Shown in pieces: positions 39,787-49,573 of a stretch of 64,000 bases of DNA (positions within the stretch are counted from its first letter, which is position 1; each line of letters begins with the position of its first letter). Below the pieces are notes generated by a model. That model ran no database searches. It saw nothing but the letters and a program-made list of their open reading frames with translations, and had not been told where the DNA came from. The translations under genes and the position numbers were made by a program. The stretch is from contig NZ_AP028908.1 in assembly GCF_037076465.1 (NCBI RefSeq), forward strand, positions 1,860,001-1,924,000. Reading direction: 5' to 3'. The stretch is from Pectobacterium araliae. GTDB lineage: Bacteria; Pseudomonadota; Gammaproteobacteria; Enterobacterales; Enterobacteriaceae.

Positions 39787-40518
39787 TTATTGCGGGAACC
39801 ACTTGTCGTTAATCGTTTTGTACGTGCCGTCAGCTTTGATGGCATCCAACGCTTTATTTAACTTCTCCAGCAGTGCTTTGTCATCGGGGCGCACGGCGAT
39901 GCCCAATCCGGTGCCGAAGTATTCGGCGTCAGTCACATGTTCGCCAACTGTTGCCAGTTCAGGGTTCGTCTTAATCCACTCGTTGACGACGGCGGTATCA
40001 CCGAATACGCCATCAATACGGCCATTCTTCAGGTCCAGTACCGCATTCTGATAGCTGTCATAAGAGACGGTTTGTACTTCTGGGTGCTTGTCGTGCATGT
40101 ATTTCTGGTGTGTGGTGCCGTTTTCCATCCCAATACGTTTGCCTTTCATTGCAGCAAAATCGCTGAATTTCCCCTTTTGCGCGATAACCACTGCGGAGTT
40201 GGCATAGTAGGGCTGGGTGAACGCCACCTGTTTGCTGCGCTCTGGCGTGATGTCCATACCGGAAATCACGGCGTCATAGCGGCGGAATTTCAGCGCAGGG
40301 ATCAGACTGTCAAACGCCTGATTGGTGAACGTACAAGTCGCCTGCATTTGTTTGCACAGCGCTTTCGCCAGATCCATATCGAAACCGACAATTTCGTTGC
40401 TGGCATCCAGCGACTCAAAGGGCGGGTAAGTGGCGGATGACGCAAAACGGATGGTGTCTGCGGCGGTGGCGCTGACGGTGATTCCTGCCAGTAACGTAGC
40501 GAGCACTAATTTTTTCAT
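39787..40518 (-). CDS. artJ: Arginine ABC transporter substrate-binding protein ArtJ
   Basis: This 243-residue periplasmic binding protein (SBP family 3) has a signal peptide ending ATAADT. The first strand is TIRFASSATYPPFESLD, and VVGFDMDLAKALC-type and RYDAVISGMDITPERSKQVAF segments follow. It closely resembles the artI product at 42113-42844, so the two are paralogues. ArtJ is the arginine-specific binder in E. coli. It is transcribed separately from artPIQM, which ends in a terminator upstream, and has its own ARG-box-like site at 40596-40613. Confidence 0.92.
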   Translation of the reverse strand: MKKLVLATLLAGITVSATAADTIRFASSATYPPFESLDASNEIVGFDMDLAKALCKQMQATCTFTNQAFDSLIPALKFRRYDAVISGMDITPERSKQVAFTQPYYANSAVVIAQKGKFSDFAAMKGKRIGMENGTTHQKYMHDKHPEVQTVSYDSYQNAVLDLKNGRIDGVFGDTAVVNEWIKTNPELATVGEHVTDAEYFGTGLGIAVRPDDKALLEKLNKALDAIKADGTYKTINDKWFPQ

Positions 40519-40595
40519 TACCTACCCCTGTCTGTTTTTCTTATAAGATCATTGCGCGGAAGGATTCCGGCGTCATGGCGATTACCATGCCATTA

Positions 40596-40613
40596 ATTGA
40601 ATTTTCATGCAAT
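40596..40613. promoter_or_regulatory. ARG box (ArgR site) upstream of artJ
   Basis: On the minus strand ATTGCATGAAAATTCAAT fits the ArgR half-site pair TGnAT-N4-ATTCA with A/T flanks. It lies 78 bp upstream of the artJ start. Confidence 0.65.
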
Positions 40614-40667
40614 TAAAATGATTAATGAGTCGATTTGTTGCGTGTTTTTACATCAGTAGGCAATAAA

Positions 40668-40692
40668 AAAGCAGGCTATCAAAGCCTGCTTT
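40668..40692 (-). terminator. Intrinsic terminator of artPIQM
   Basis: AAAGCAGGCT and AGCCTGCTTT with a 5-nt loop, followed on the minus strand by TTTATTG. It separates artM from artJ. Confidence 0.88.
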
Positions 40693-40716
40693 CTAAGTGG
40701 ATAAATACAACAAGGA

Positions 40717-41385
40717 TTAATTACGGCGCTCGAATGCCAGTGAACGACGCTCAACCCAGCGCATCAGCAATGTCAGTAACCCGTTGATGCACAAGTAGAT
40801 AATCCCTGCGGCACCAAACACCATCACATCATACGTCCGGCCGTACATCAGTTGGCTGTAGCCCATGACTTCCATCAGTGTGATGGTGTAAGCCAGTGAC
40901 GTACTCTTAAACACCAACACTACTTCATTTGAATAAGAAGACAGTGCGCGTTTAAACGCAAACGGCAGTAAAATACGCAATGTCTGCTTCTGATCCATGC
41001 CCAACGCTGCACAGGATTGCCACTGCCCGGCGGGAATCGCTTTTACCGCACCATAGAACAGTTGCGTAGTATACGCTGCGCTATTCAGTGCCAGTGCCAC
41101 CATCGCACACAGCCACGGCTGTGAAAGCAGGTTCCACAGCCAGGGGATTTGCTGGATAGAGGTAAATTGCCCTGGGCCGTAGTAAATCAGGAAGATTTGC
41201 ACCAGCAGCGGCGTACCGGTAAACAGCGTAATGTAACCTTTCGCCAACAGCGATATGACAGGCGTTTTGAGCGTCAGCACGACCGTCAGCAGCAGTGATA
41301 ACGCCAGCGCTACGATGATGGAAACGGCAGTTAAGGTCAGGCTGGTATGCAGACCTTTTACTAGCTCAGGTAAATAAGCGAGCAT
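40717..41385 (-). CDS. artM: Arginine ABC transporter permease ArtM
   Basis: This 222-residue inner-membrane protein has about five helices and the His/Glu/Gln permease signature (YGAVKAIPAGQWQSCAALGMDQKQTLRILLP region near residue 110). With ArtQ it forms the membrane channel for arginine. Its ATG overlaps the artQ stop by one base (TGATG). It is last gene of the artPIQM operon. Confidence 0.94.
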   Translation of the reverse strand: MLAYLPELVKGLHTSLTLTAVSIIVALALSLLLTVVLTLKTPVISLLAKGYITLFTGTPLLVQIFLIYYGPGQFTSIQQIPWLWNLLSQPWLCAMVALALNSAAYTTQLFYGAVKAIPAGQWQSCAALGMDQKQTLRILLPFAFKRALSSYSNEVVLVFKSTSLAYTITLMEVMGYSQLMYGRTYDVMVFGAAGIIYLCINGLLTLLMRWVERRSLAFERRN

Positions 41386-42101
41386 CAGGAAGGCCTCCGC
41401 TCAAAACGCGTGGTGCGCAGTTCAATGCGTTTCAGCACATACTGACTTAACAGCGTAATAATCAAATAGATCGCCGCCGCGACAACGTACCAGGTGAAGG
41501 GCTCCTGCGTCCGTGTCGCAATACTTTTGGTTTGCAGCATCAAATCGTTCACGCTGATCAGCGACACCAGCGCGGTATCTTTCAGCAAGACCAGCCACTG
41601 ATTGCCTAATCCCGGCAGGGCGTGACGCCACATCTGCGGCATGATCAGACGGAAAAAGATCGCGGATTTACTGAGCCCCAGCGCCTGACCCGATTCCCAT
41701 TGCCCTTGCGGGACGGCTTTGAGCGCGCCGCGCAGCGTTTGGGAGGCGTAGGCCGCATACAGCAGCGCCAGCGCAATCACGCCGCACAGGAATGGGCTGA
41801 CTTCAAACATGCCGATATCCAGTTTTACCGGAATCTGCACGATGACGAGATTCAGGGTAAACCCGTCTGCCAGTATCATCAGCAACTGAGAAGAGCCGAA
41901 ATAGATGAACAGCACGACCAGAATTTCTGGCAGGCCGCGCAACAGCGTCACGACGGCGGTTCCCGTCCAGCTCACGGCTTTCCAGCGGACAGTTTCCCAA
42001 ACGGCAAACAGCATCGCCAGCGCGAGGCCGAGCACCAGTGCACAAACGGCAAGGCCGACGGTCATCCCGGCGGCGCTTGCAAGAGGTTGAAATTCAATCA
42101 T
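41385..42101 (-). CDS. artQ: Arginine ABC transporter permease ArtQ
   Basis: This 238-residue inner-membrane permease is homologous to ArtM, with the coupling loop [34 protein letters not shown] near residue 125. It is placed between artI (11 bp upstream) and artM (1-nt overlap), as in E. coli. Confidence 0.94.
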   Translation of the reverse strand: MIEFQPLASAAGMTVGLAVCALVLGLALAMLFAVWETVRWKAVSWTGTAVVTLLRGLPEILVVLFIYFGSSQLLMILADGFTLNLVIVQIPVKLDIGMFEVSPFLCGVIALALLYAAYASQTLRGALKAVPQGQWESGQALGLSKSAIFFRLIMPQMWRHALPGLGNQWLVLLKDTALVSLISVNDLMLQTKSIATRTQEPFTWYVVAAAIYLIITLLSQYVLKRIELRTTRFERRPS

Positions 42102-42112
42102 TGCGCGTCAGA

Positions 42113-42844
42113 TTATTGCTGGAACCATTTTTTGTAGATGGTCTCGTAAGTGCCATCCTGCTTGATTTTGTTGAGCGCATCGTTGAATTTTTTCAACAGC
42201 TCATCGTTATTCTGACGTACCGCGATGCCCAGACCGATACCGAAGTAGTCTTTATCCGTCACGCTTTGACCGACAGAGGCCAACGTATCGTTCTGCTTCA
42301 GCCATTCGTTGACCACGGCGGTATCACCGAACACGGCATCCAGACGACCATTCTTCAGATCCAATACCGCATTCTGGTAGCTGTCGTAAGGCACCGCGGT
42401 GATTTCAGGGTGCTTTTCCAGCAGGTATTTCTGATGGGTGCTACCATTCTGCATCCCTACGCGTTTGCCTTTCAGCGCCGCCATGTCGGCGACTTTCCCT
42501 TTTTGGGCGATGAACAGAGCAGAGTTGTCATAATAAGGTTGTGTGAATGACACCTGCTGCTGACGTTCAGGCGTAATATCCATCCCAGAGATAACGGCTT
42601 CAAAACGACGGAACTTCAGACCGGGAATCAGGCTGTCAAACGCCTGATTGCTGAACGTGCAGGTCGCTTGCATTTCTTTGCACAGTGCATTAGCCAGATC
42701 GATATCGAAACCTTGGATCTGGTTATTCGCATCGACAAATTCGAACGGAGGGTAGGACGCTTCGGTCGCGAAACGGATGGTGTCTGCGGCGTTTGCGGAT
42801 ACGGCACCAGCGGCGAATAAGGCTGCAATAATCAATTTTTTCAT
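42113..42844 (-). CDS. artI: Arginine-type ABC transporter substrate-binding protein ArtI
   Basis: This 243-residue periplasmic protein has a signal peptide ending SANAAD. It is paralogous to artJ, with a nearly identical layout (IRFATEASYPPFEFVD; KFRRFEAVISGMDITPERQQQVSF). The ligand of E. coli ArtI is not firmly known. I start at ATG 42844 because AGGA lies 9 nt upstream; the frame is open eight codons further, reaching into artP. Second gene of artPIQM. Confidence 0.92.
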   Translation of the reverse strand: MKKLIIAALFAAGAVSANAADTIRFATEASYPPFEFVDANNQIQGFDIDLANALCKEMQATCTFSNQAFDSLIPGLKFRRFEAVISGMDITPERQQQVSFTQPYYDNSALFIAQKGKVADMAALKGKRVGMQNGSTHQKYLLEKHPEITAVPYDSYQNAVLDLKNGRLDAVFGDTAVVNEWLKQNDTLASVGQSVTDKDYFGIGLGIAVRQNNDELLKKFNDALNKIKQDGTYETIYKKWFQQ

Positions 42845-42864
42845 TATCATTTTCCTGATAGTAA

Positions 42865-43593
42865 TCAATGTGACAAATAACCAGCGAATTCAGGCGTCTG
42901 CGGCTGGGTAAAATGCGTCGCATCCCCTTGTTCAACGATGCGGCCATTTTCCATATAAACGACTCGGCTGGCCGTTTTACGGGCAAATTCGACTTCGTGG
43001 GTCACAATCACCTGCGTAATGCCAGTTTCTGCCAATTCACGGATGATGTTGACGACCTGAGCAGTAATTTCCGGGTCCAACGCGGCAGTGGGTTCATCAA
43101 ATAGCAGAACTTGAGGTTCCATCATCAGTGCGCGCGCAATCGCGACACGCTGTTGCTGCCCGCCAGAAAGATGAAGCGGGAAGCGATCGGCAAAGTCATT
43201 GAGGCGCAGGCGCGTCAGCAGTTTGTCCGCCCGCGCTTTCGCTTCTTCTTTACTCAGCCCCAGCACGCGGCAGGGCGCTTCGATCAGGTTCTGCACCACG
43301 GTCAAATGCGGCCACAAATTATATTGCTGGAACACCATTCCGACGTTCTGACGCAATTCACGGATCGCGCCGTCGGATGGCGTGTGCTGAAAATCAAACT
43401 GATTACCGGCGATGGAAAGCGTGCCAGAACGTGGCATTTCCAACAGATTAAGAACGCGTATCAACGAGCTTTTGCCCGCACCGCTGGGACCAAGGAGCAC
43501 TAGCGTTTCACCCGCAGGACAATCGAGGGTGATATCAAATAGCGCCTGGTATGTGCCGTAGAAACAGTTAATGCCGTTTAGTTGAATACTCAT
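42865..43593 (-). CDS. artP: Arginine ABC transporter ATP-binding protein ArtP
   Basis: This 242-residue ATPase has Walker [10 protein letters not shown] near residue 35, signature [15 protein letters not shown] near 142, and Walker [13 protein letters not shown]. Length and N-terminus ([13 protein letters not shown]) equal E. coli ArtP, which sets the start at 43593 although the frame continues seven codons upstream. First gene of the artPIQM operon. Confidence 0.95.
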   Translation of the reverse strand: MSIQLNGINCFYGTYQALFDITLDCPAGETLVLLGPSGAGKSSLIRVLNLLEMPRSGTLSIAGNQFDFQHTPSDGAIRELRQNVGMVFQQYNLWPHLTVVQNLIEAPCRVLGLSKEEAKARADKLLTRLRLNDFADRFPLHLSGGQQQRVAIARALMMEPQVLLFDEPTAALDPEITAQVVNIIRELAETGITQVIVTHEVEFARKTASRVVYMENGRIVEQGDATHFTQPQTPEFAGYLSH

Positions 43594-43639
43594 GCGTAAG
43601 AATTGAATAGACATTGATGCGGCGAATGTTAACGTTGGC

Positions 43640-43653
43640 AGAATAGTTATGCA
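43640..43653. promoter_or_regulatory. Possible ARG box upstream of artP
   Basis: TGCATAACTATTCT (minus strand) resembles an ArgR half-site pair (TGnAT-N4-ATTCA) with one mismatch. It lies 47 bp before artP. It is weaker than the artJ site. Confidence 0.4.
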
Positions 43654-43794
43654 ATCACCGTGGGTTAAAATTTGCCAATAAGCGATTTATTGGTTAAATA
43701 ATAGCACAAAATAATGGCTTACGGCGTAGGGACACGGTTTCCCATCGCGGGTATTCGCAGAGCCGTACTGATAGGCAGCAATAAAGGAGACAAC

Positions 43795-44118
43795 ATGCAA
43801 TTATCTACCACCCCGAATTTGGAAGGCTTCACGATTACTGAATATTGTGGCGTCGTGACTGGCGAAGCCATTCTGGGGGCGAATATCTTCCGTGACTTTT
43901 TTGCCAGTATTCGTGATGTCGTCGGTGGCCGTTCCGGTGCCTATGAGAAAGAGCTGCGTAAGGCGCGGCAGATTGCGTTCAAAGAGTTGCAGGAACAAGC
44001 GGAGGATTTAGGGGCGAACGCCATTGTGGGCATTGATCTCGACTATGAAACCGTTGGGAAGGATGGCAGCATGCTGATGGTGACCGTCAGTGGCACCGCG
44101 GTAAAAGTTCGCCGCTAG
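43795..44118 (+). CDS. ybjQ: YbjQ, UPF0145 family protein
   Basis: This 107-residue cytosolic protein has the same length as E. coli YbjQ. Characteristic blocks are [21 protein letters not shown] and [15 protein letters not shown], and it ends [18 protein letters not shown]0145 proteins form pentamers and are described as putative heavy-metal-binding; the function is not established. AAAGGAG precedes ATG 43795; the frame extends 27 codons upstream without family similarity. Confidence 0.92.
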   Translation: MQLSTTPNLEGFTITEYCGVVTGEAILGANIFRDFFASIRDVVGGRSGAYEKELRKARQIAFKELQEQAEDLGANAIVGIDLDYETVGKDGSMLMVTVSGTAVKVRR

Positions 44119-44191
44119 TAGTTGAAACAGCACGTATATAGCGAGTTGGTAAAGAGACGGTGTGGAAAAAACACATAATAGTGGAATAACG

Positions 44192-45022
44192 ATGTTGAAA
44201 TGGATGCTTTGCATAGTATTGGGGCTGTTGGCGGGGTGCCAATCAGTTCCTTCCTCGTTGCAGGAACAGAATAATTATGTACTGGAAACCGCATTACAGT
44301 CGCGGGCGCAGGAGTCTCGTATCCGCTTTCTGGTGATTCACTATACGGCGGAAGACTTTGCCACCTCGCTGAATATTCTGACGGATGAGCACGTCAGCGC
44401 CCATTATCTGATTCCAGCACACCCACCTTTGCAGTGCGGCAAGCCGCTTGCCTGGCAACTGGTGCCTGAATCTCAGGCCGCTTGGCATGCAGGAGCCAGT
44501 AGCTGGCGCGGATTTAGTCGATTGAATCATTCTTCGATTGGTATCGAGATCGAAAACGCAGGCTATCAGCGCACACTAACAGGCTATACGTGGGAGCCGT
44601 TTACCGCCTCGCAGATTCAGCTCGTGACTGCGATCGCTCGTGATATTGTCGGTCGCTATCAGATTGCCCCGCAAAACGTGGTAGCGCACAGCGATATTGC
44701 TCCACTGCGCAAACAAGACCCTGGGCCGCTGTTCCCTTGGCAGGTGCTGGCGCAAGCGGGCATTGGTGCCTGGCCGGATGTGCAGCGGGTCACGTTCTAT
44801 TTGAACGGACGACAGCCTATGCAGCCGGTGGATGAAGCGGCTCTGCTGGAAAAACTGGGGCGCTATGGCTACTCGGTGCAAAACACGATGACGGCACGTG
44901 AGAAGCGGCAGGTGATTGCCGCTTTCCAGATGCATTTTCGACCTGATAACTATCAAGGTCAGCCCGATGCGCAGAGCGAAGCGATCGCTGATGCGCTGCT
45001 GGAGAAATACGGCAGCCGCTAA
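44192..45022 (+). CDS. amiD: N-acetylmuramoyl-L-alanine amidase AmiD (outer-membrane lipoprotein)
   Basis: This 276-residue zinc amidase cleaves the bond between N-acetylmuramic acid and the stem peptide, including anhydro forms. The lipobox LLAGC at residues 12-16 predicts a lipoprotein. The Amidase_2 domain shows zinc histidines in LVIHYTAEDF and VVAHSDIAP, and the C-terminus is a peptidoglycan-binding domain (RQVIAAFQMHFRPDNYQG). I start at ATG 44192; an upstream GTG frame adds ten residues. Its stop overlaps the convergent ybjT stop by 4 nt. Confidence 0.92.
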   Translation: MLKWMLCIVLGLLAGCQSVPSSLQEQNNYVLETALQSRAQESRIRFLVIHYTAEDFATSLNILTDEHVSAHYLIPAHPPLQCGKPLAWQLVPESQAAWHAGASSWRGFSRLNHSSIGIEIENAGYQRTLTGYTWEPFTASQIQLVTAIARDIVGRYQIAPQNVVAHSDIAPLRKQDPGPLFPWQVLAQAGIGAWPDVQRVTFYLNGRQPMQPVDEAALLEKLGRYGYSVQNTMTAREKRQVIAAFQMHFRPDNYQGQPDAQSEAIADALLEKYGSR

Positions 45023-46455
45023 ATCGTTTCCTTCTCTGCCAGTTTCGCAATACGCGCTGCCATGCCACGGAAGATAAACAGGTGAGCGGGCATCATCAGA
45101 AACCAGTAAACCAGCCCGTTAAACCCAGAAGGATGCCAGCGGGCGCGGACATCCACGGTTCGATGCGTGCCTTTATCCGTGATAGTAAAATTGAGTTTAC
45201 CTAGTCCCGGCGCTTTCATGCCGAATAACAGCACTAACTGACGCTGTGGTTTGATAGAGATAACCTTCCAGCCGTCAATCTTGTCGCCCACTTCCAGCGT
45301 CGGATGCTCGGGGCGTCCGTAAGTCACGCCGTTGCCGCAGAGATCGTCCAGTCTGGCTCGAATATTCCACAGCGCATTCGCGTAAAAATATCCTTCCTTG
45401 CCACCAACCTGCTGGATGACCTGCCAGAGTGCCTGACTGGAAGCAGACGTCTCCATCGTATGGCCCGCCTGTTTGGGGTAAAAACCGTAATTCGGTTTCC
45501 AGCGTGCGCGGACTTCGGTGTCATCGCCCCAGTCGGCCTGCTGTACGCTCTCCATTTCGCTTTGCAGCGTGAGGCGCACGGCGTCATCAAAGCTCATCAG
45601 TTTTTGTGGAATCAACGTCTGTAGTGCGTGGCCATCGGCCTGTAAATCGTGCTTTAACCCTTGAATTAAGGCGCTGGCGATGGACGGGGGAACCGATGTC
45701 ACCAGATGCAAGAACCAGACGGACACCAGATGCGTTGGCATAGGAACGGGGATCAGTAATCTGCGTTTACCGCTGATCTCAATGAAACGCTCGAACATGG
45801 TTTGATAACTGATGTATTCGGGGCCTGCGGCATCCATGATGCGATTTTCTGTCGCGGGGTGCTGCGCGATATTGATCAAATACACTAGCAGGTTTTCCAG
45901 CGCAATCGGCGACGATTTAGATCGCACCCAGCGCGGCGGCGTCAGTATCGGCAGGTTATAGACCATATCGCGCATGATCTCGAACGCCGCCGACCCGGCA
46001 CCGATAATAATACCCGCACGCAACTCTGTGACGGGAATGCTGCTGTTACGCAGGACATCACCCGTGATCTGGCGTGCCAACATGTGCGGTGAGGTGTCAT
46101 CCTTCGCCTGAAGCGACCCCAGATAAATGATCTGTGTTACGCGGCTGGAGGGCAGCGCCAGCAGCAGATTCATGGCGGCCATACGCTCTCTGGCGATAAA
46201 GTCCGCGCCGTCGCCCATACTGTGTACCAGATAATAGATCGTTTCCGCGCCCCACAGACCATCAGGCAGGCTTTCTGGCTTAGTGAGGTCAACCTGTTGA
46301 CAGTCGACGCCCGGCCAGTTCCTCGACGCGAGGGATTCGATATTCCGACCGGCAGCGATGACTCGGTTGCCTTGTTTCCTCAACCGCTCGGTTAAATGGC
46401 GGCCAATATAGCCAGTTGCGCCCAGAATCAGAATTGGGGCTGAAGGAGATGTCAT
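45019..46455 (-). CDS. ybjT: YbjT, NAD(P)-binding protein with DUF2867
   Basis: This 478-residue protein has an N-terminal Rossmann domain of the atypical short-chain dehydrogenase type (ILGATGYIGRHLTERL, residues 9-24; VHSMGDGADFIA near 84) and a C-terminal DUF2867 domain. It ends with a hydrophobic GLVYWFLMMPAHLFIFRGMA segment. It closely follows E. coli YbjT (476 residues); function unknown. I start at the ATG giving MTSPSAPIL. E. coli has ybjS, ltaE and poxB around this point; they are missing here. Confidence 0.88.
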   Translation of the reverse strand: MTSPSAPILILGATGYIGRHLTERLRKQGNRVIAAGRNIESLASRNWPGVDCQQVDLTKPESLPDGLWGAETIYYLVHSMGDGADFIARERMAAMNLLLALPSSRVTQIIYLGSLQAKDDTSPHMLARQITGDVLRNSSIPVTELRAGIIIGAGSAAFEIMRDMVYNLPILTPPRWVRSKSSPIALENLLVYLINIAQHPATENRIMDAAGPEYISYQTMFERFIEISGKRRLLIPVPMPTHLVSVWFLHLVTSVPPSIASALIQGLKHDLQADGHALQTLIPQKLMSFDDAVRLTLQSEMESVQQADWGDDTEVRARWKPNYGFYPKQAGHTMETSASSQALWQVIQQVGGKEGYFYANALWNIRARLDDLCGNGVTYGRPEHPTLEVGDKIDGWKVISIKPQRQLVLLFGMKAPGLGKLNFTITDKGTHRTVDVRARWHPSGFNGLVYWFLMMPAHLFIFRGMAARIAKLAEKETI

Positions 46456-46629
46456 GCGCCAGCGGTTCCATAGCAAAATATAACCATGGCTTACTATATC
46501 CTAAATAATTCGTAACGGGGAAAAGGAAGGTGGTGAGGAAAAGTGTGTGGTATCAACGCGTAATTTACGCTGGTCTACCTGCCCGATAACCGTGGCTATC
46601 AGGCAGAAGGGGGTAAAACGAGGAGGGAA

Positions 46630-47637
46630 TTAGGCCAAAACAGTGTCGCCTTGCAACTGGCAACTACAGGCCAAAACATAGCCCTGAGCGATCTCGGCGG
46701 GTGTTAGCGTCATGGTACTGCTGGTGGTGTAATTACCGGATAGCACGCGGGTTTTACAACTCCCGCACACCCCAGCACGGCAGGCGGCGATAACCTGCAC
46801 CTTATTGGCTTCCAATGCGGCCAGCAGGCTGATACCCACTGGCACGCGCAGATTTTTTAGCGGACGGCTGATGGTCAGCGTGAGCCGATCGGCATCGTCA
46901 TCCAACACGTCATCTGCCGGGCGGAACTGTTCTTTGAAGATACGGTTTGAGGTCACGCCAAGCTGCTGAGTCAGGGTTTCAATCTGGTTCATGTATGGCG
47001 CTGGGCCGCAGGTCATCACGGTGCGGCTGGCGATATCCGGCACGTGTTCGACCAGCAGATCGTCGCTGATACGTCCGGCAAGGAAACCGGGTGCGGCGTC
47101 AAATTCTGCCATCAGCGTAAGATGCAATTGCTGCGGATAACGCTGTACCAGATCTTGCCATTCGTTGGCGAAAATCACCTGCTGCGGGTTGCGCACATTG
47201 AAGATAACGTGAATATTAGTCTGCGGCTTGTTTGCCAGCAGCCAGCGGCACATCGACATAATCGGCGTGACGCCACAGCCTGCTGCGGCCATCAGGTAAC
47301 GATCGCTGACGGCGTTAGCGCAGGTAAATTCTCCCTGCGCATCAGACAGCCACAGATAATCACCGACTTTCAGCGTTTGAGTCAGCCAGCGAGAGCCGAT
47401 GCCGTCGTCCAGCCTTCTCACCGTCAAGGTAACAAAACGGCTGAGCCCCGGAGAAGAAGAAATCGTATACGCCCGTAGCGTCTCCGCGCTGTTAGCGATG
47501 CTGACTAGCGCATATTGGCCCGGCTGATACGGATAGAAATCATGATTAACCAGCGAAATCGTCCAGACATCCGGCGTTTCCTGGGTAATCGAGTGCACCT
47601 GCATGCGGTTAGGGCAAAGCGGTGTCGGCATCGTCAT
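46630..47637 (-). CDS. hcr: NADH oxidoreductase Hcr
   Basis: This 335-residue electron-transfer protein reduces the hybrid-cluster protein Hcp. It has an FAD-binding domain (residues 10-110; LRAYTISSSPG), an NADH-binding domain (MAAAGCGVTPIMSM near 115), and a C-terminal plant-type [2Fe-2S] ferredoxin domain with cysteines in CRAGVCGSCKTRV and CSC near 320. GGAGAG precedes the ATG. It is 95 bp downstream of hcp on the same strand. Confidence 0.93.
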   Translation of the reverse strand: MTMPTPLCPNRMQVHSITQETPDVWTISLVNHDFYPYQPGQYALVSIANSAETLRAYTISSSPGLSRFVTLTVRRLDDGIGSRWLTQTLKVGDYLWLSDAQGEFTCANAVSDRYLMAAAGCGVTPIMSMCRWLLANKPQTNIHVIFNVRNPQQVIFANEWQDLVQRYPQQLHLTLMAEFDAAPGFLAGRISDDLLVEHVPDIASRTVMTCGPAPYMNQIETLTQQLGVTSNRIFKEQFRPADDVLDDDADRLTLTISRPLKNLRVPVGISLLAALEANKVQVIAACRAGVCGSCKTRVLSGNYTTSSTMTLTPAEIAQGYVLACSCQLQGDTVLA

Positions 47638-47732
47638 TGTTACTCTCCAAAAGAAACGGACTTACGGCGCATCTGGAAGTGGCCGCTGGGACATCATGTT
47701 ATGACTGTCGGTACGTTGTCCGTCTTAATTCA

Positions 47733-49385
47733 TCACGCGGCCAGAATGGTGTTCATGTCCTGTTCAACGGTGGTAATCGCCCGCATACCGAATTTGTCGT
47801 TCAGAATGGCAAGCAGGTTATCCGTCAGGAAGCCCGGCGCGGTTGGCCCGGTGTAGATGTTCTTCACGCCGAGAGACAGCAGGGTGAGCAGGATGACAAT
47901 GGCTTTCTGTTCAAACCATGACAGCACCAGGCTTAGCGGCAGATCGTTGACGCCGCAACCCAGTTTTTCCGCCAGTTTGACCGCCAGAATAATGGCCGCA
48001 TAGGCATCGTTACATTGGCCGACATCCAGCAGACGTGGCAGGCCTTCCAGCGTACCGAAGTCCAATTTGTTGAAACGGTATTTACCGCACGCCAGCGTCA
48101 TGATCAGACAATCTTGTGGCACGTTCAGCGTGAAGTCGGTGAAGTAGCTACGCTCTTCACGGCTGCCGTCGCATCCGCCAACGAGGAAAACGTGGCGCAG
48201 CTTTTTCTGTGCCACCAGATCGATGACGGTATCTGCGGCGCTCAGCAGTGTTTCACGACCAAAGCCGACGGTGATCATGTGCTCAATTTCGCTGTACGGG
48301 AAGCCAGCCAGACTCTGTGCCTGTTTGATAACTGCGCTGAAGTCGTCACCTTCCAGATGGTTCACGCCCGGCCAGCCGACGATGCTGCGCGTCCAGATAC
48401 GATCGCCGTAGTTACCTACGTTAGGATCGATAATGCAGTTAGAGGTCATGACGATTGCGCCAGGGAATTTGGCAAACTCAGTCTGCTGGTTCTGCCAGCC
48501 GCTGCCGTAGTTGCCTGCCAGATGCGTGAATTTTTTCAGTTCTGGGTAGCCGTGTGCTGGCAGCATCTCGCCATGGGTATAAATATTCACGCCGGTGCCT
48601 TCGGTTTGCTCCAGCAGCATGCGCAGGTCTTTCAGGTCATGACCGGAAATCAGAATGGCTTTACCCGCAATCGGACGCACGTTAACAGAAGTCGGCTGTG
48701 GGTGACCGTAGGCATCGGTTTCGCCACGATCGAGGATCGCCATAACGTTGAAGTTCATTTTACCGATGCCCATTGCGTTGTTCAGCAAGGTATCGACATC
48801 GGCTGGCTGTGTGCCCAACCACGCCATAAAAGCATGATATTCGGCATAGAGTGCATTGTCATACTGACCGAGAACGTGAGCATGCTCCATATAGGCCGCC
48901 GCACCTTTCAGGCCGTAAAGATTAAGCATGCGCAAGCCGTGGACGTCATCACCGATGATGGCTTTATCGCTATCCAGCGCAAATTCTTCCGCCTGTTGCA
49001 GTAAGGTTGGAATATCGTTTCCAGCCAGTTGCAGCGCCGCCATCGGGTGATCGACGGTTGCCGTGGCATCGTGCAGACGGCAGCGAACCGCCAGCGATTC
49101 ACGCAGCGTGATGGCTTCCTGAGCGTAGCCAATAATACGTTGGGAATCGAAGTTAACGTTGGTCAATGTAGAGAAGAAGGCGCGTGGTGCAAAACTGTCG
49201 ACATCGTGATCGATAATATCGAGCTCGCGTGCTTTCAGCACCCAGGCAGAAAGTCCCTGTAGCACAGCGACCAGCAGGTCTTGCAGATCGGAGGTTTCTG
49301 CGGTTTTACCGCACATGCCCTGCGCGTAAGAGCAGCCGTTTCCAACAGGGGTACGAATCGTTTGTTCACATTGCACACAAAACAT
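47733..49385 (-). CDS. hcp: Hybrid-cluster protein / hydroxylamine reductase Hcp
   Basis: This 550-residue iron-sulfur enzyme acts as a high-affinity nitric oxide reductase (and hydroxylamine reductase in vitro) under anaerobic nitrosative stress, with electrons from Hcr. The N-terminal cysteines C3, C6, C18 and C25 follow the C-x2-C-x11-C-x6-C spacing of the enterobacterial [2Fe-2S] type. Hybrid-cluster ligands are expected in the VGGCDGS and QCNDAYAA regions near 405 and 460. An NsrR-like dyad and an FNR-like site lie upstream. Confidence 0.95.
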   Translation of the reverse strand: MFCVQCEQTIRTPVGNGCSYAQGMCGKTAETSDLQDLLVAVLQGLSAWVLKARELDIIDHDVDSFAPRAFFSTLTNVNFDSQRIIGYAQEAITLRESLAVRCRLHDATATVDHPMAALQLAGNDIPTLLQQAEEFALDSDKAIIGDDVHGLRMLNLYGLKGAAAYMEHAHVLGQYDNALYAEYHAFMAWLGTQPADVDTLLNNAMGIGKMNFNVMAILDRGETDAYGHPQPTSVNVRPIAGKAILISGHDLKDLRMLLEQTEGTGVNIYTHGEMLPAHGYPELKKFTHLAGNYGSGWQNQQTEFAKFPGAIVMTSNCIIDPNVGNYGDRIWTRSIVGWPGVNHLEGDDFSAVIKQAQSLAGFPYSEIEHMITVGFGRETLLSAADTVIDLVAQKKLRHVFLVGGCDGSREERSYFTDFTLNVPQDCLIMTLACGKYRFNKLDFGTLEGLPRLLDVGQCNDAYAAIILAVKLAEKLGCGVNDLPLSLVLSWFEQKAIVILLTLLSLGVKNIYTGPTAPGFLTDNLLAILNDKFGMRAITTVEQDMNTILAA

Positions 49386-49401
49386 AATGACTTCCTTTTT
49401 T

Positions 49402-49424
49402 AAGTTGCATTTAAAATGCTTGTT
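49402..49424 (-). promoter_or_regulatory. NsrR operator-like dyad upstream of hcp
   Basis: On the minus strand AACAAGCATTT and AAATGCAACTT are separated by 1 bp, the 11-1-11 arrangement of NsrR sites (AAGATGCATTT / AAATGCATCTT type). It lies 17 bp before the hcp start, suited to repression lifted by nitric oxide. Confidence 0.7.
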
Positions 49425-49484
49425 TAAAGCATAGTGTCAGCCGAGGCAGGTAAAAAGGCTTTTTTACTGCAACTTTAGGTAAAT

Positions 49485-49498
49485 TTGATTTAGCGCAA
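49485..49498 (-). promoter_or_regulatory. FNR-like site upstream of hcp
   Basis: TTGCG-CTAA-ATCAA on the minus strand matches the FNR consensus TTGAT-N4-ATCAA at eight of ten positions, about 100 bp before hcp. It fits anaerobic activation of hcp-hcr. Confidence 0.55.
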
Positions 49499-49573
49499 TT
49501 TTGATGATGGGCAATGAAAATCACTCTCAATCACGGCCCATAAACGAGGGAGAAAACGACGATAGGCGTGTAC

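Noticed and set aside
41622..42550. Open frames antisense to artQ and artI (171 and 170 codons)
   Set aside because: Both are opposite clear transporter genes, without ribosome-binding sites or recognisable domains.
48015..49004. Long open frame (329 codons) antisense to hcp
   Set aside because: It lies entirely opposite the well-supported hcp gene, has no family resemblance, and shows the usual shadow-frame composition.
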